Positions 24,801-33,960 of a DNA stretch of 58,127 nt are shown one piece after another. The stretch's first letter is position 1; each line of letters opens with the position of its first letter. The stretch is from Flavobacteriales bacterium UBA1993 (GTDB taxonomy: Bacteria; Bacteroidota; Bacteroidia; Flavobacteriales_G; Salibacteraceae). The notes under the pieces were generated by a model. It did not search any database. It was not told the origin of the DNA and was given only the letters and a program-made list of their open reading frames with translations. The DNA is taken from NCBI GenBank assembly GCA_002336485.1, contig DDCZ01000029.1, forward strand, positions 1-58,127. The letters run 5' to 3'. The translations under genes were made by a program, and so were the position numbers.

Positions 24801-25656
24801 AATTTCCCGCGCCATTAATCGTTCCGCCTACATGATCACCGTGGTCGCCGGTGCTGGCCTGCCAGAATTGTTCTAAGATGCGTCCTTCATGATCAATGTG
24901 TTCTCCGATCGAACCATCATCCTGCAGCATAACATTGATTCCTTCTCCGTTGTATCCAATATTGTTCGTGCTTTCGGGAGCTAAGAAATTGGTTCGATGC
25001 ATGGTTCGGCTAGTGTAGTTTTCAGGATAACCAGCATCGTATTTCCAATCGATAAATTGGACAAACGGAAGCCCCAGAATTTTTTGTGCCGACTCTTGGT
25101 TAATTGAGATTACCGCATAGTTGATATCTGTCTCAAGTTCTACCATTTCGCCGCCAAGTGAGATCAACTCGCTTAGAATTGAACTGACAGGGATGTCTGA
25201 AAAGGGGTGGACATTTAGAATTATGTTTCCTTTTTCGGCCCGCGCACGAATCGGACTTTTCTCGATGTCTATTTTGGTCTTAAATGCAACATCATATGAG
25301 GCGAAAGCATTTATTTCATACGACAACAATTCGGTTATATCAGCTCCATTTTTAATGGACAAAACAAATGAGCGATTATTGAGGAATTCTAGTTTTTTAA
25401 TTCCGGCTGATTCTAACTGCAACCATTGTTCATTGGTTGGGTATTTTCCAAAGCGAACGATTCCGTATGCTCGATCACCATGCGATGGCCAAGAATGAAT
25501 ATCGGTCTGAAACTCTCTGATTTCGGTAAACGGAACGAGCTCAAAACTGCCCGAAACAAGCTTTAGAAGTGGGGCCCTGTCCTGTGCTCGCGCGGAAGGG
25601 AGTGACATCGTAAGGGATAAGGTGATGCAGCTAAGAGTAAAAATCAATTGTTTCAT
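21844..25656 (-). CDS. T9SS-secreted subtilisin-like serine protease
   Basis: This is a 1270-residue S8 peptidase. After the signal (cleavage near ARAQD at residue 26) comes a prodomain-like region. The catalytic triad follows: Asp246 or Asp247 in NVMLQDDGSIG, His272 in GDHGDHVGGT and Ser443 in SGTSMSCPG. The oxyanion Asn is in SAGNSGTS, near residue 363. A C-terminal beta-sandwich typical of proprotein convertase-like segments, Ig/fibronectin-like domains and a MAM/LamG-like jelly roll (SPIWSEDFETFSTCG) come next. The protein ends in a T9SS type A sorting domain with TPVPANDVVTISF. It is therefore exported to the cell surface or medium. A divergent promoter region is shared with the processing protease gene. 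Confidence 0.92.
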   Translation of the reverse strand: MKQLIFTLSCITLSLTMSLPSARAQDRAPLLKLVSGSFELVPFTEIREFQTDIHSWPSHGDRAYGIVRFGKYPTNEQWLQLESAGIKKLEFLNNRSFVLSIKNGADITELLSYEINAFASYDVAFKTKIDIEKSPIRARAEKGNIILNVHPFSDIPVSSILSELISLGGEMVELETDINYAVISINQESAQKILGLPFVQFIDWKYDAGYPENYTSRTMHRTNFLAPESTNNIGYNGEGINVMLQDDGSIGEHIDHEGRILEQFWQASTGDHGDHVGGTINGAGNLNPYHEGQAKGSNLYVYKAAPQYQGFDSIATHYYTKNVVITSTSYSNGCNAGYTALARTMDEQVFDLEHLVHVFSAGNSGTSNCGYGAGSTWGNITGGHKVGKNVITVANLNENDILATSSSRGPAFDGRIKPDISAKGTSVTSTQEDNTYGVKSGTSMSCPGVSGTLAVLYSAYDGEQGELPPSGLMKAIVLNTADDLGNVGPDFKYGWGRINARKAYEVISNSNFTTGSLSDGDSTQFTLIVPTGSSKARFMLYWTDPEASTSASTSLVNDLDLVIIDPSNNENLPYVLDHTPSTTTLNYPAVPDQDHLNNMEQVEFFAPASGNYLVKVKGYDVPSGPQEFFLVHWFEPEEFVLTYPIGGESMVPFSTEKIRWDSYSDTGDVFIQYSSDGGSTWFVISASTPASQGYYDWTVPNIATGNVQLRITYASQVSTSNDFSIIRTPSNLQIEYSCPDSIGLSWNTAANATGYEVYRLGNKYMDSIGVSSINEFVDYTANPLSDKLWYSVASTGPNDAIGKRLVAVKMQPGIFNCPIAHDAGIENVSPDQGSLFSCHGDSIEFSFVIKNFGNNTITSLDADLISSTGQTISESFVINVGAGSTLELTFTELLAVNSSLNLVTLSIDAPNDGNGFNDSLQTTYYFQSSPTISPIWSEDFETFSTCGIESDCGSTVCSLSNGWVNEETYVVDDSDWRTNSGNTPSDFTGPSADHTTGNTSGKYLYMEASGGCTNLESVLLSPCIDLVAAVNPTLLFWYNMNGADMGTLEVDVFDGSTWTNGVFSISGNQGSSWDLAEVSLSQFGGYVVNLRFRAITGNDYRSDIAIDDIMIAHPPIANFEFGVQNDGLTVDFVDLSLYGDTMSFDLGEGTVMTSVPASFTYTNQQVYAVTQIVTNPVGSDTLLKLITTLGEEEITQTGLVVTPVPANDVVTISFRSEIETVSLFTSNGRLVLTHRNVKAKKQTIDLKDVQPGVYFLLVNGHISRPISIVK

Positions 25657-25681
25657 TAGGTTCTTTTTAGATTGCCAGCGT

Positions 25682-25710
25682 TAAATGTAAGTTACCGGAT
25701 ATTACATTTG
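25682..25710. promoter_or_regulatory. Back-to-back -7 boxes in an inverted repeat
   Basis: TACATTTG (25703-25710, plus strand, perfect TAnnTTTG) and TACATTTA (25682-25689 read on the minus strand, 7 of 8) face away from each other. Together they form 8-bp inverted arms AAATGTAA and TTACATTT with an 11-base spacer. They lie between the divergent subtilase and processing-protease genes, so they probably serve both, and one factor could bind the symmetrical element. Confidence 0.45.
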
Positions 25711-25764
25711 ATACAAGTAGGACGCAATTCTTGTCATCAATTGCGTTGCTAGACACAAAAAAAC

Positions 25765-27894
25765 ATGAAAATAAAGGGAATCCAATTCGTCGTAGCCACT
25801 GTTGCTGCACTTCTTTTGAGCTCATACATAATCAAGGAGTCTGGCCCAGGCAACCCAGAATCCGATAGCTCAGACACCAAAAACACACTCCTCGTTCAAA
25901 TTTTGATGGAGAGCCTTCAGTCTAGTCACTACGAGCCGAAACTAATTGATGACGAATTCAGTAAAGGGGCGTTCAAGCTGTACTTAGAGCGCCTAGACTT
26001 TTCAAAACGCTTCTTGTTGAAACAGGACGTTGAGTCTTTAAAAGACTATGAATTGCAAATGGATGATCAACTCAATAATGGAGAGTTTACACTTTTTGAC
26101 AAAAGTTGGGAGCTGTTGCAATCGAGGTTGAAGGAGTCGCAGGAATATTATAAAGAGATATTAGAGAAGCCATTTGATTTTAAGCAAGATGAAATGCTCG
26201 AGTTGGATTCGGAAAAACGTGATTACGCTGAAACTCGAGAAGACCTTAAAGCACACTGGCGACAAATTCTAAAGTATCAATGTATTTCAAGAATCGCAGA
26301 GATGGAAGAGCGTCAAAATAAGGCTATTGAAGAATCTGATACGGCTACTGTGTTGTCATTTGAAGAGATGGAATCCAAAGCTCGAGCCAAGGTATTGAAA
26401 AGCAATAACCGATTTTTTGATAGAATGTCCAAATGGGACCGCAACGATCAAATGGAAGTTTACATCAACTCTGCGGTCAATGTCTTTGGGCCTCATACGG
26501 GTTATTTTGCTCCAAAAAAGAAGGAGAATTTTGACATAAGCATGAGTGGACAACTGGAAGGAATCGGCGCTCAGCTGCAAGAGAAAGATGGGCTCATTAC
26601 CGTAACAAGCATCGTCCCAGGAAGCGCTTCGTATAGACAAGGAGAGCTCGAGGAGAAGGATAAAATCTTGAAAGTGGCGCAAGCCAAAGGAGACGCGGTC
26701 GATGTGGTGGATATGCGCCTAGATGATGCCGTGAAGCTTATTAGAGGCAAAAAAGGAACTGAGGTCAGGCTGACAGTCAAGAAGGTTTCAGGGTCCGTTG
26801 TGGAGATCGCGATTACTCGAGACGTGGTGATTTTGGCAGAAACATATGCTAAATCAGCCATTGTAAAAAATGAGTCCGGAGCGCGTGTCGGATATATTTA
26901 CCTACCAAAGTTTTATGCTGACTTTAATAGAACTGGTGGTCGGGCTGCCGCGGATGATGTAAAAAAGGAGTTAGTAAAGCTTAAGGCAGAAGGCATTGAT
27001 GGGGTAGTGCTTGACCTTAGAGGAAACGGCGGCGGCTCCTTGCGCGATGCCATTGAGATGACCGGACATTTTATAGATAATGGCCCGGTTGTGCAGGTGA
27101 AGAGTCGGTATTCGAAGCCAGAGGTAATGATTGACCGAAAGCCAGGACAAGTATACGATGGTCCGCTCGTAGTGATGTTAAATCACTTTAGCGCCTCTGC
27201 CTCAGAGATTTTGGCAGCCGCCATCCAGGATTATGACCGAGGTATTATTATGGGAACAACTGGAAGTTTCGGCAAAGGAACCGTGCAACGTTTTGTGAAT
27301 TTGGATCGAATGGTGACCTCGAATAATGCGGGATTAAAACCAATGGGATCCGTTAAAGTGACTACACAAAAGTTTTATCGAATCAATGGAGGAGCCACCC
27401 AGCTCAAGGGAGTGGAGTCGGACATTGTTATGCCAGATCGATATAATTTACTTGATATGGGCGAGCGCGAACAAGACTTTGTGATGCCTTGGGATGAGAT
27501 TCCCGCAGCTGAATATGAGATTTGGAAACCCTGGTATAATGAGAAGGCAATAATCAATTCCAGTGAGGCACGTATCAGTCAGGATGAAGTGGCAATGAAA
27601 ATTAAAGACAATTCAAAACGACTGAAAGAGCAGAGTGATGATACGCAAGTCACGCTCAATTACGACGCTTTTCTAGCCGAGAAGGAGGAATTGGACAAAG
27701 AATCTGAAGCGTTCAAAGAGTTGATGAAACCAATAGAGGGCTTGACGGTAGAAAACGTTTCAATTGACCTTGAAGAAATTGGTCAAGACACAGTTAAAGT
27801 TGACCTCAATGAAAAATGGCTAAAGAAGCTCGGTAAGGATGTTTTTCTTAATGAAGCTGTGAACGTTGTGAGTGATATGCGTAGGGGAGCGTAA
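25765..27894 (+). CDS. prc: Carboxy-terminal processing protease (Tsp/Prc type)
   Basis: The 709-residue protein follows the Tsp/Prc layout: an N-terminal signal-anchor (about residues 5-24), a helical N-terminal domain, a PDZ domain (about 255-350) and an S41 protease core. The catalytic Ser is near residue 478 in HFSASASEILAAAIQDY, and the Lys is near 504 in SFGKGTVQRF. A DUF3340-type C-terminal extension follows. Such enzymes trim or degrade periplasmic proteins from their C-termini and act on lipoproteins and cell-wall hydrolases. It ends six bases from the convergent hflX stop, leaving no room for a terminator. Confidence 0.93.
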   Translation: MKIKGIQFVVATVAALLLSSYIIKESGPGNPESDSSDTKNTLLVQILMESLQSSHYEPKLIDDEFSKGAFKLYLERLDFSKRFLLKQDVESLKDYELQMDDQLNNGEFTLFDKSWELLQSRLKESQEYYKEILEKPFDFKQDEMLELDSEKRDYAETREDLKAHWRQILKYQCISRIAEMEERQNKAIEESDTATVLSFEEMESKARAKVLKSNNRFFDRMSKWDRNDQMEVYINSAVNVFGPHTGYFAPKKKENFDISMSGQLEGIGAQLQEKDGLITVTSIVPGSASYRQGELEEKDKILKVAQAKGDAVDVVDMRLDDAVKLIRGKKGTEVRLTVKKVSGSVVEIAITRDVVILAETYAKSAIVKNESGARVGYIYLPKFYADFNRTGGRAAADDVKKELVKLKAEGIDGVVLDLRGNGGGSLRDAIEMTGHFIDNGPVVQVKSRYSKPEVMIDRKPGQVYDGPLVVMLNHFSASASEILAAAIQDYDRGIIMGTTGSFGKGTVQRFVNLDRMVTSNNAGLKPMGSVKVTTQKFYRINGGATQLKGVESDIVMPDRYNLLDMGEREQDFVMPWDEIPAAEYEIWKPWYNEKAIINSSEARISQDEVAMKIKDNSKRLKEQSDDTQVTLNYDAFLAEKEELDKESEAFKELMKPIEGLTVENVSIDLEEIGQDTVKVDLNEKWLKKLGKDVFLNEAVNVVSDMRRGA

Positions 27895-27900
27895 TTGAAG

Positions 27901-29109
27901 CTACTCCGCTGGAATGTCGTACAGAAAGTGATTGTAAGGATATCTCTTGATGTGAATTTCCTTCACTTTTTCATATAGCAGTTTCTTGAATTTGTCCAAA
28001 TTTACCTTGTCTACTGCCGAAATAAAAAGAGTTTGATGGTCTTGCCTTGCCATCCAGGTTTTTTCTAAGTCTTGAAGCCGGAGTGCAGGATGAATTTCTC
28101 CTTCCCATTTCCATTCCTCATTTGGCGGCTCAGGGTATCTGTCGATCTTATTAAAGATCAATATGGTTGGTTTATCAATTGCACCAATTTCGGCCAAAGT
28201 TGCTTCTACTGTTCTTATTTGATCTTCAAATTTTGGGTGAGAAATGTCCACTACGTGTATCAGCAGGTCCGATTCTCGGGTTTCATCCAACGTGGATTTA
28301 AACGATTCGACCAATTGGTGAGGGAGTTTTCGAATAAAACCAACAGTGTCAGCCAATAAAAATGGAAGATTTTCGACAACAACTTTCCGCACGGTGGTGT
28401 CAAGCGTGGCAAACAGCTTATCCTCTGCGAAGACTTCACTTTTTGAGATAAGGTTCATAATTGTTGACTTGCCCACATTCGTATACCCTACTAGAGCGAC
28501 CCTCACCATCGAAACACGGTTCTTTCGTTGTATCTGCATTTGCTTGTCGATTTTGACAAGCTTCTGCTTCAGCAAGGCTATCTTGTTTCGGGCATTTCTA
28601 CGATCCGTCTCAATTTCCTTTTCACCAGACCCACCGCGGGTTCCAGTTCCTCCTCGTTGACGTTCGAGATGCGTCCAAAGTCCAGTCAGTCTTGGAAGTA
28701 GATATTCCAGCTTCGCCAATTCAACCTGAGTTTTTGATTGCGCGGTCTTCGCTCGCATTTGGAATATGTCCAGAATCAACAGGTTTCTGTCAAAGATCTT
28801 TCTCTTTATCTCCTTTTCCAGATTTCGCATCTGCGAAGGGCTGAGTTCATCATCAAACACGACATAATCAATATCATGCTCCTTTACATAGGCACGGACT
28901 TCGTTGACCTTTCCGCTGCCTATGAACGTATGTTTATTCGGAGTGTCCAACTTTTGGGTGAATACTTGCTTCGACACGATTCCGGCCGTTTTTACTAGAA
29001 ACTGAAGCTCTTCTAGGTATTCTTCGAGCAGCTCAATGGATTGCTCGCGATGTGCAAGCCCCACCAATACGGCGGTAGCCTTGCCCTGTTTTGTTACATA
29101 TTCGCCCAT
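27901..29109 (-). CDS. hflX: Ribosome-associated GTPase HflX
   Basis: HflX splits or rescues stalled 70S ribosomes using GTP. The 402-residue protein has the HflX N-terminal domain (HTFIGSGKVNEVRAYVKEHD), the linker GGTGTRGGSGEKEIETDRR and the G domain. The G domain has G1 GYTNVGKST, G3 DTVGFIRKLP and G4 FNKID. Its length is normal. It is followed 16 bases upstream on the same strand by a small membrane protein gene, so the two may be cotranscribed. It lies convergent with prc. Confidence 0.95.
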   Translation of the reverse strand: MGEYVTKQGKATAVLVGLAHREQSIELLEEYLEELQFLVKTAGIVSKQVFTQKLDTPNKHTFIGSGKVNEVRAYVKEHDIDYVVFDDELSPSQMRNLEKEIKRKIFDRNLLILDIFQMRAKTAQSKTQVELAKLEYLLPRLTGLWTHLERQRGGTGTRGGSGEKEIETDRRNARNKIALLKQKLVKIDKQMQIQRKNRVSMVRVALVGYTNVGKSTIMNLISKSEVFAEDKLFATLDTTVRKVVVENLPFLLADTVGFIRKLPHQLVESFKSTLDETRESDLLIHVVDISHPKFEDQIRTVEATLAEIGAIDKPTILIFNKIDRYPEPPNEEWKWEGEIHPALRLQDLEKTWMARQDHQTLFISAVDKVNLDKFKKLLYEKVKEIHIKRYPYNHFLYDIPAE

Positions 29110-29125
29110 CTAGCTCATGCCGAAA

Positions 29126-29578
29126 TTAAATCCATGAGCCAAAGTCCTTCATAAATGGCCATGGAATCATAGCGAATATTATCAGAAGGCTGATTCCGTA
29201 AAAAAGAAGTATGGTCGAATATTTCTGCTTCGGCATTTCTTTTTTCTTGGCCTTACTGTATCCTACAGTAATTAGTACGATTGCCAGTATCATGCCTGAT
29301 ATATGCTCCATGGCAAAGAACCGGGCACGAGCTATGGACATGAAGCCCTCGACGGAGGTAATAATCTTGAATCCCTTGTCACCAATAAAGTATAGCGCCA
29401 ATCCCAAGAGTAGTTGGATATGCGCAGAGATCAAGGTTATCAAAGCGAATAGCTTGCTGGTTTTAGCGTATGGCTTGTCGCTCGAAACGGCCAGAATTGC
29501 GTCAAGAATTGCTAAGAAAAGAAATATCAGTACAACATAACGAAGACTACTATGAAGATGCGATAGACCGATGATCAT
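29126..29578 (-). CDS. Four-helix membrane protein, cytochrome b-like in pattern
   Basis: The 150-residue protein has four hydrophobic helices (about residues 12-30, 44-66, 88-106 and 120-143). Histidines sit at or near helix ends: HLHSSLRYVVL at the first, SAHIQLLLG at the second and AMEHISGMI at the third. Small Bacteroidota proteins of this kind are often labelled cytochrome b because paired His residues could hold heme, but no function is established. It lies 16 bases ahead of hflX. Membrane topology is certain, heme binding is a guess. Confidence 0.6.
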   Translation of the reverse strand: MIIGLSHLHSSLRYVVLIFLFLAILDAILAVSSDKPYAKTSKLFALITLISAHIQLLLGLALYFIGDKGFKIITSVEGFMSIARARFFAMEHISGMILAIVLITVGYSKAKKKEMPKQKYSTILLFYGISLLIIFAMIPWPFMKDFGSWI

Positions 29579-29689
29579 AATTCAAAATTTGTGCGAAGTT
29601 ATGTGTTCGAGAGTCGCTAACGAACGATTGTGATTAACAATGATGTGAATCTAATTGAAAGCATGTTTCTCAGGTTATTTTTGACGCGA

Positions 29690-32659
29690 ATGAATCGGAT
29701 TACTTTATTTCTAATCGCTGCATTGTACTCCATGGTTGTGCATGCGCAAGAAACGTTTCCAGTAAATGGTGTTCACGACGAACGACATGTTGTCCACGCC
29801 TTCACCAATGCCCAGGTGTTTGTTGGAAATGGGGAATCAATGGAAAACGCGACCGTGCTAGTTCAGAACGGCCGAATTTTGGGGATTAGCTCCTCGGACA
29901 CCGCCCCAGCGGGGAGCGTTAAACATGATTGCACGGGGAAGACAATTTACCCGTCATTTATTGACTTGAGCTGTGGCATTGAAGTCAAGAAATCGGAAAA
30001 ACCAAAGAGCAAAAAACCAATAAAGCCTCAGACAAAAGCAGGCAATTGGAACCCTGCAATTCACCCTGAGACAGCGCACAGATTTAAGGAGCCGCTGAAA
30101 AAGAAGGCCGAAGAGAGTTGGATGTCGAGTGGTTTTGGCATAGTGAATCTGCATGAACGCGACGGTATAATGCGCGGCGCTTCGAATGTCTATTTGCTCG
30201 GTGAGCCCCAGCCTAATCTAAAATTGATAAAAAGTGAGGCAGCGGATCACTTTAGTTTTTCAAAGGGCACAAGTAAGAATGATTACCCATCCTCATTGAT
30301 TGGCGCTATTGCATTGATAAGGCAAACTTTTTACGATGCCCAGTGGTACGAGCGCCAGGGAGTCGCGAAAGAAGAAAAGAACGCCTCCCTTCAAAGGCTA
30401 ATCGATCGAAAAGAGACAACAAATTTTTTTGAACTGGACAATGCGCTATCATATAGAAACGTGATCGGAATTGGCGCGGAATTTTCAATGGATTTCATTA
30501 TGATAGGAACAGGAATGGAGTATAAGTTGGCCGAGGAAATCCCGGCCGGTTCTCGCTTTGTTTTACCAATGAATTATCCAAAGGCTTATGATGTAACAGA
30601 TCCCTATTCGTCGCGAATGGTTTCCCTAAATGAAATGAAACACTGGGAGCTTGCACCTTTTAATGCAGCGATACTCGATTCTTTTGAGATCGGAGTTGCC
30701 TTAAGTCGGGACACGATAAAATCAGCCAAGGAGTTTTTGATGAAACTTCAAAAAACAGTCAATGTCGGATTTGATCACGATCAAACCTTAAAAGCCTTGA
30801 CCACCACACCAGCGATATGGCTAGGGATTGATTCGGAATGCGGATCATTGAGCGCAGGCAAATTGGCAAATTTTTTTGTTGGGAACACCACTTTTGACCA
30901 ACCAACATTCAAAGTCGAAAGTCATTGGATTCGAGGGAAAGAGGCGTATAAAGCAAATCGAGAATTTGCGGATATGATTGGCGCATACAATCTTGTTATT
31001 GAGAAAAAGGACTTTGTTGTTCAGGTTAAGACCGCAACAGCTAAGGGAATAAAAGCGACGATTGAGACAGAACCGAAAGGGCAAAAAATGAGCGTTAAGA
31101 TTGGTCGGACAAATGATCTATTGACGCTGAATATTTTCTCCAATGACTCCATCCCAGAATTGTTGTATCAATTGTCAGGAAAGGTGAGTTTTAAGGAAGG
31201 CATGTGGGATGGGCGAGGCATTAACGGGGCGGGAGATTGGGTAGATTGGGCAGCCATTCGAGACCGAAACACCGAAGTGACGACTCGCCAAGTAGCCGAA
31301 CCTGGGGCCAAAAACATTCCAGAAAGAACATATGCCTATGACCTGGCTCAAGACTCGGCTAAACAGACAACAACCTTCGTAATCACCAACGCTGTCGTTT
31401 GGACGGCGGCGGATACTGGAATCTTGGAACGAGCAGATGTTTACGTTGTAGATGGAATTATAAAATCAATAGGGAAGGATATTTTATTTCCCTCTGAGGT
31501 AAAAAGGATTAATGCGAATGGAAGACATCTTACGCCAGGATTAATCGATGAGCACAGTCATATAGGAATCAGAGGAGGAGTAAATGAATGGGCACAATCC
31601 TCCTCAGCAGAGGTGCGGATAGCCGATGCAATTGACCCTTGGAATATCAATGTTTATCGGCAATTGGCCGGCGGTGTTACGACTGCGCAATTACTGCATG
31701 GATCGGCAAACCCAATAGGTGGCCAAAGCGCAATTGTTAAGTTGAAGTGGGGTAGAGGTGCTGACGAAATGCTTATTAAAAATGCTCCCAAGTTCATCAA
31801 ATTTGCCCTAGGTGAAAACGTAAAAAGGTCGAACAGAAGAGACCCTGGTAGCAGATTTCCACTTACTAGAATGGGGGTGGAGCAGTCTTTTTTAGACGCT
31901 TTTGTGAGGGCTCGGGAATATGATGAGCAGCGGCAAGACAAGGACTTCAGAAAAGACTTGGAGCTCGAAGCGCTGGTGGAAATTTTAAATGACGAGCGGA
32001 ACATCACATGTCACAGTTATGTGCAATCAGAGATCCTCATGCTAATGAACCTCGCTGATAGCCTAGGGTTTCGGGTTAATACCTTTACGCATATTTTGGA
32101 AGGGTACAAAGTTTCGGATGAAATGCTTGCGCACGGGGTCAATGCAAGCACCTTTTCAGACTGGTGGGCTTACAAATTTGAAGTCAATGACGCCATCCCA
32201 TATAACGCCGCGCTTCTAACCAAAGCGGGAGTAAATACCGGTATTAATTCGGACGACGCAGAAATGGGAAGGCGGCTGAATCAAGAGGCTGCTAAAGCGA
32301 TGAAGTATGGAGGTTTGTCCGAGGAAGAGGCTATCAAACTTGTGACAATTAATCCAGCTAAAATGCTTCACCTGTCTGATAGCATTGGCTCAATAGAAGT
32401 TGGCAAGTCTGCCGACCTCGTGCTTTGGTCCGGAAATCCTCTTTCTGTATATACGCATGCAGAAAAGACATTCATTAATGGGGAGTTGTTTTTTGACCAT
32501 TCTGACCTTGACGACCAACTACTCCAAATGAAAAATGAGCGGTCGCGATTGATAAAAGAAATGATCGAGGACAAAGAAAAAAACAAGACAAAACCAACAA
32601 TGAAAAAGGAAAAACACATGCATTGTGATACAGTCCTTGAAAACTACTGGGAGCAATAA
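29690..32659 (+). CDS. Secreted double-domain amidohydrolase
   Basis: Starting at MNRITLFLIAALYSMVVHAQ (a signal peptide), the protein has 989 residues and two amidohydrolase-like halves. The first half has the composite sandwich and the sequence YPSFIDLSCGIE where the metal-binding H-x-H should be, so its active site is lost. The second half keeps the ligands: TPGLIDEHSHIG (H-x-H), the His-containing segments ITCHSYVQSE and FTHILEGYK, and GINSDDAEMG with the catalytic Asp. It ends in the sandwich strands GKSADLVLWSGNPLS. The substrate is unknown; related enzymes are imidazolonepropionase- or dipeptidase-like. It overlaps the next gene by one base (TAATG). Upstream in-frame ATGs exist, but they displace the signal. 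Confidence 0.85.
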   Translation: MNRITLFLIAALYSMVVHAQETFPVNGVHDERHVVHAFTNAQVFVGNGESMENATVLVQNGRILGISSSDTAPAGSVKHDCTGKTIYPSFIDLSCGIEVKKSEKPKSKKPIKPQTKAGNWNPAIHPETAHRFKEPLKKKAEESWMSSGFGIVNLHERDGIMRGASNVYLLGEPQPNLKLIKSEAADHFSFSKGTSKNDYPSSLIGAIALIRQTFYDAQWYERQGVAKEEKNASLQRLIDRKETTNFFELDNALSYRNVIGIGAEFSMDFIMIGTGMEYKLAEEIPAGSRFVLPMNYPKAYDVTDPYSSRMVSLNEMKHWELAPFNAAILDSFEIGVALSRDTIKSAKEFLMKLQKTVNVGFDHDQTLKALTTTPAIWLGIDSECGSLSAGKLANFFVGNTTFDQPTFKVESHWIRGKEAYKANREFADMIGAYNLVIEKKDFVVQVKTATAKGIKATIETEPKGQKMSVKIGRTNDLLTLNIFSNDSIPELLYQLSGKVSFKEGMWDGRGINGAGDWVDWAAIRDRNTEVTTRQVAEPGAKNIPERTYAYDLAQDSAKQTTTFVITNAVVWTAADTGILERADVYVVDGIIKSIGKDILFPSEVKRINANGRHLTPGLIDEHSHIGIRGGVNEWAQSSSAEVRIADAIDPWNINVYRQLAGGVTTAQLLHGSANPIGGQSAIVKLKWGRGADEMLIKNAPKFIKFALGENVKRSNRRDPGSRFPLTRMGVEQSFLDAFVRAREYDEQRQDKDFRKDLELEALVEILNDERNITCHSYVQSEILMLMNLADSLGFRVNTFTHILEGYKVSDEMLAHGVNASTFSDWWAYKFEVNDAIPYNAALLTKAGVNTGINSDDAEMGRRLNQEAAKAMKYGGLSEEEAIKLVTINPAKMLHLSDSIGSIEVGKSADLVLWSGNPLSVYTHAEKTFINGELFFDHSDLDDQLLQMKNERSRLIKEMIEDKEKNKTKPTMKKEKHMHCDTVLENYWEQ

Positions 32660-33954
32660 TGGGGAAGAGATTAATTATGTTGGTATTCTTATTTGGCTGG
32701 CTTCAAGGCTGGACCCAATCCCCAACTCCTGGGCAGAAGAATGACAAAAAGATTCTTATCCGTTACGGCACGGCTCACGTAGGGAATGGGGAGGTGATTC
32801 AAAACGCATACTTAGCCTATCAAGGAGATGAGGTGACCCTACTTGCCGATGGAAATAAGGTTCGCATAAATGTGCTTGAATATGATTCCATCATTGATAT
32901 TGAAGGGAAGCATATCTACCCTGGTTTCATTCTAATGGATAGCCGTTTGGGGCTAACTGAAATTGGAGCGGTTCGCGCTACACATGACTTTGACGAAGTT
33001 GGTCAGTTTACACCAATGGTAAGGGCATTACCAGCGTTCAACACCGAGTCGAAGGTTGTTTCAACCGTCCGAACGAATGGCGTGTTAATGGCTCAAGTCG
33101 CGCCTATCGGAGGACGAATATCAGGCACCTCGGCGTGTGTTCATTTTGATGGATGGAACTGGAAAGATGCCGAGGTAAAAGACCGTTCAGGTATTTATTT
33201 AAACTGGCCAACGAGCTATCGATACCAAGGTTGGTGGGCAGAGCCAGGAGCCTCAAAAACCAACAAGAAGTACGATTCAGAAAGAAGAGAGCTAAAAAGA
33301 TTCATGGATGAAGCCAGGGCATACTCTGAAATAACCCAACAGGTGGAGGTAAACCTCAGATTTGAATCAATGCGTGGATTGTTTACTGGGGATCAGGCTT
33401 TGTTTGTGCGTGTTAATTGGGCCAGAGACATCCTAGACGCAATTCAGTTTTTTCGCAACTCAGGAGTTGAGCGAATGGTTGTGGTTGGAGGGGCCGAGGC
33501 GCACCTAGTAGCAACGGATCTTCGAGAGAATAACATACCGGTGGTAATCGATCGGGTTCACAAATTGCCGGTACACACAGATGATCCGCTCATGCAGCCT
33601 TATCAAATTGCGGGACAATTAATTGACAGTGGTCTAGTTGTAGCCTTTAGCACAAGCGGAGACATGGAGGCTATGATTAGTAGAAACCTGCCATTTCAAG
33701 TGGGTACCGCCGTTCATTACGGAATGCCATACGAGGAGGCAATTAAGGCCATGACTCTAAACCCAGCAATACTAATGGGAATCGACGGTGAATATGGCAC
33801 CATTGAATCTGGAAAGAAGGCAACGTTTTTTATTTCTGATGGGGATGCCTTAGATATAGGCACCAACAAAGTTGTTTCAGCTGTTATTGAAGGCAAGTCG
33901 ATCCAACTTTGGAATCACCAGATTGGTTTGTATGAAAAGTATAAGGATCGATAG
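32659..33954 (+). CDS. Amidohydrolase-like protein lacking metal ligands
   Basis: The 431-residue protein starts with a signal peptide (MGKRLIMLVFLFGWLQGWTQ) and has the amidohydrolase composite sandwich at both ends. The N-terminal sandwich is KHIYPGFILMDSRLGLTEIG and the C-terminal one is EYGTIESGKKATFFISDGD. In place of H-x-H it has DSRLG, and the later metal His and Asp positions are also not conserved, so it is probably catalytically inactive. It most resembles the degenerate first half of its upstream neighbour, with which it is translationally coupled (one-base overlap). I infer that it partners or regulates the larger protein in the periplasm. Confidence 0.75.
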   Translation: MGKRLIMLVFLFGWLQGWTQSPTPGQKNDKKILIRYGTAHVGNGEVIQNAYLAYQGDEVTLLADGNKVRINVLEYDSIIDIEGKHIYPGFILMDSRLGLTEIGAVRATHDFDEVGQFTPMVRALPAFNTESKVVSTVRTNGVLMAQVAPIGGRISGTSACVHFDGWNWKDAEVKDRSGIYLNWPTSYRYQGWWAEPGASKTNKKYDSERRELKRFMDEARAYSEITQQVEVNLRFESMRGLFTGDQALFVRVNWARDILDAIQFFRNSGVERMVVVGGAEAHLVATDLRENNIPVVIDRVHKLPVHTDDPLMQPYQIAGQLIDSGLVVAFSTSGDMEAMISRNLPFQVGTAVHYGMPYEEAIKAMTLNPAILMGIDGEYGTIESGKKATFFISDGDALDIGTNKVVSAVIEGKSIQLWNHQIGLYEKYKDR

Positions 33955-33960
33955 ACTTCC

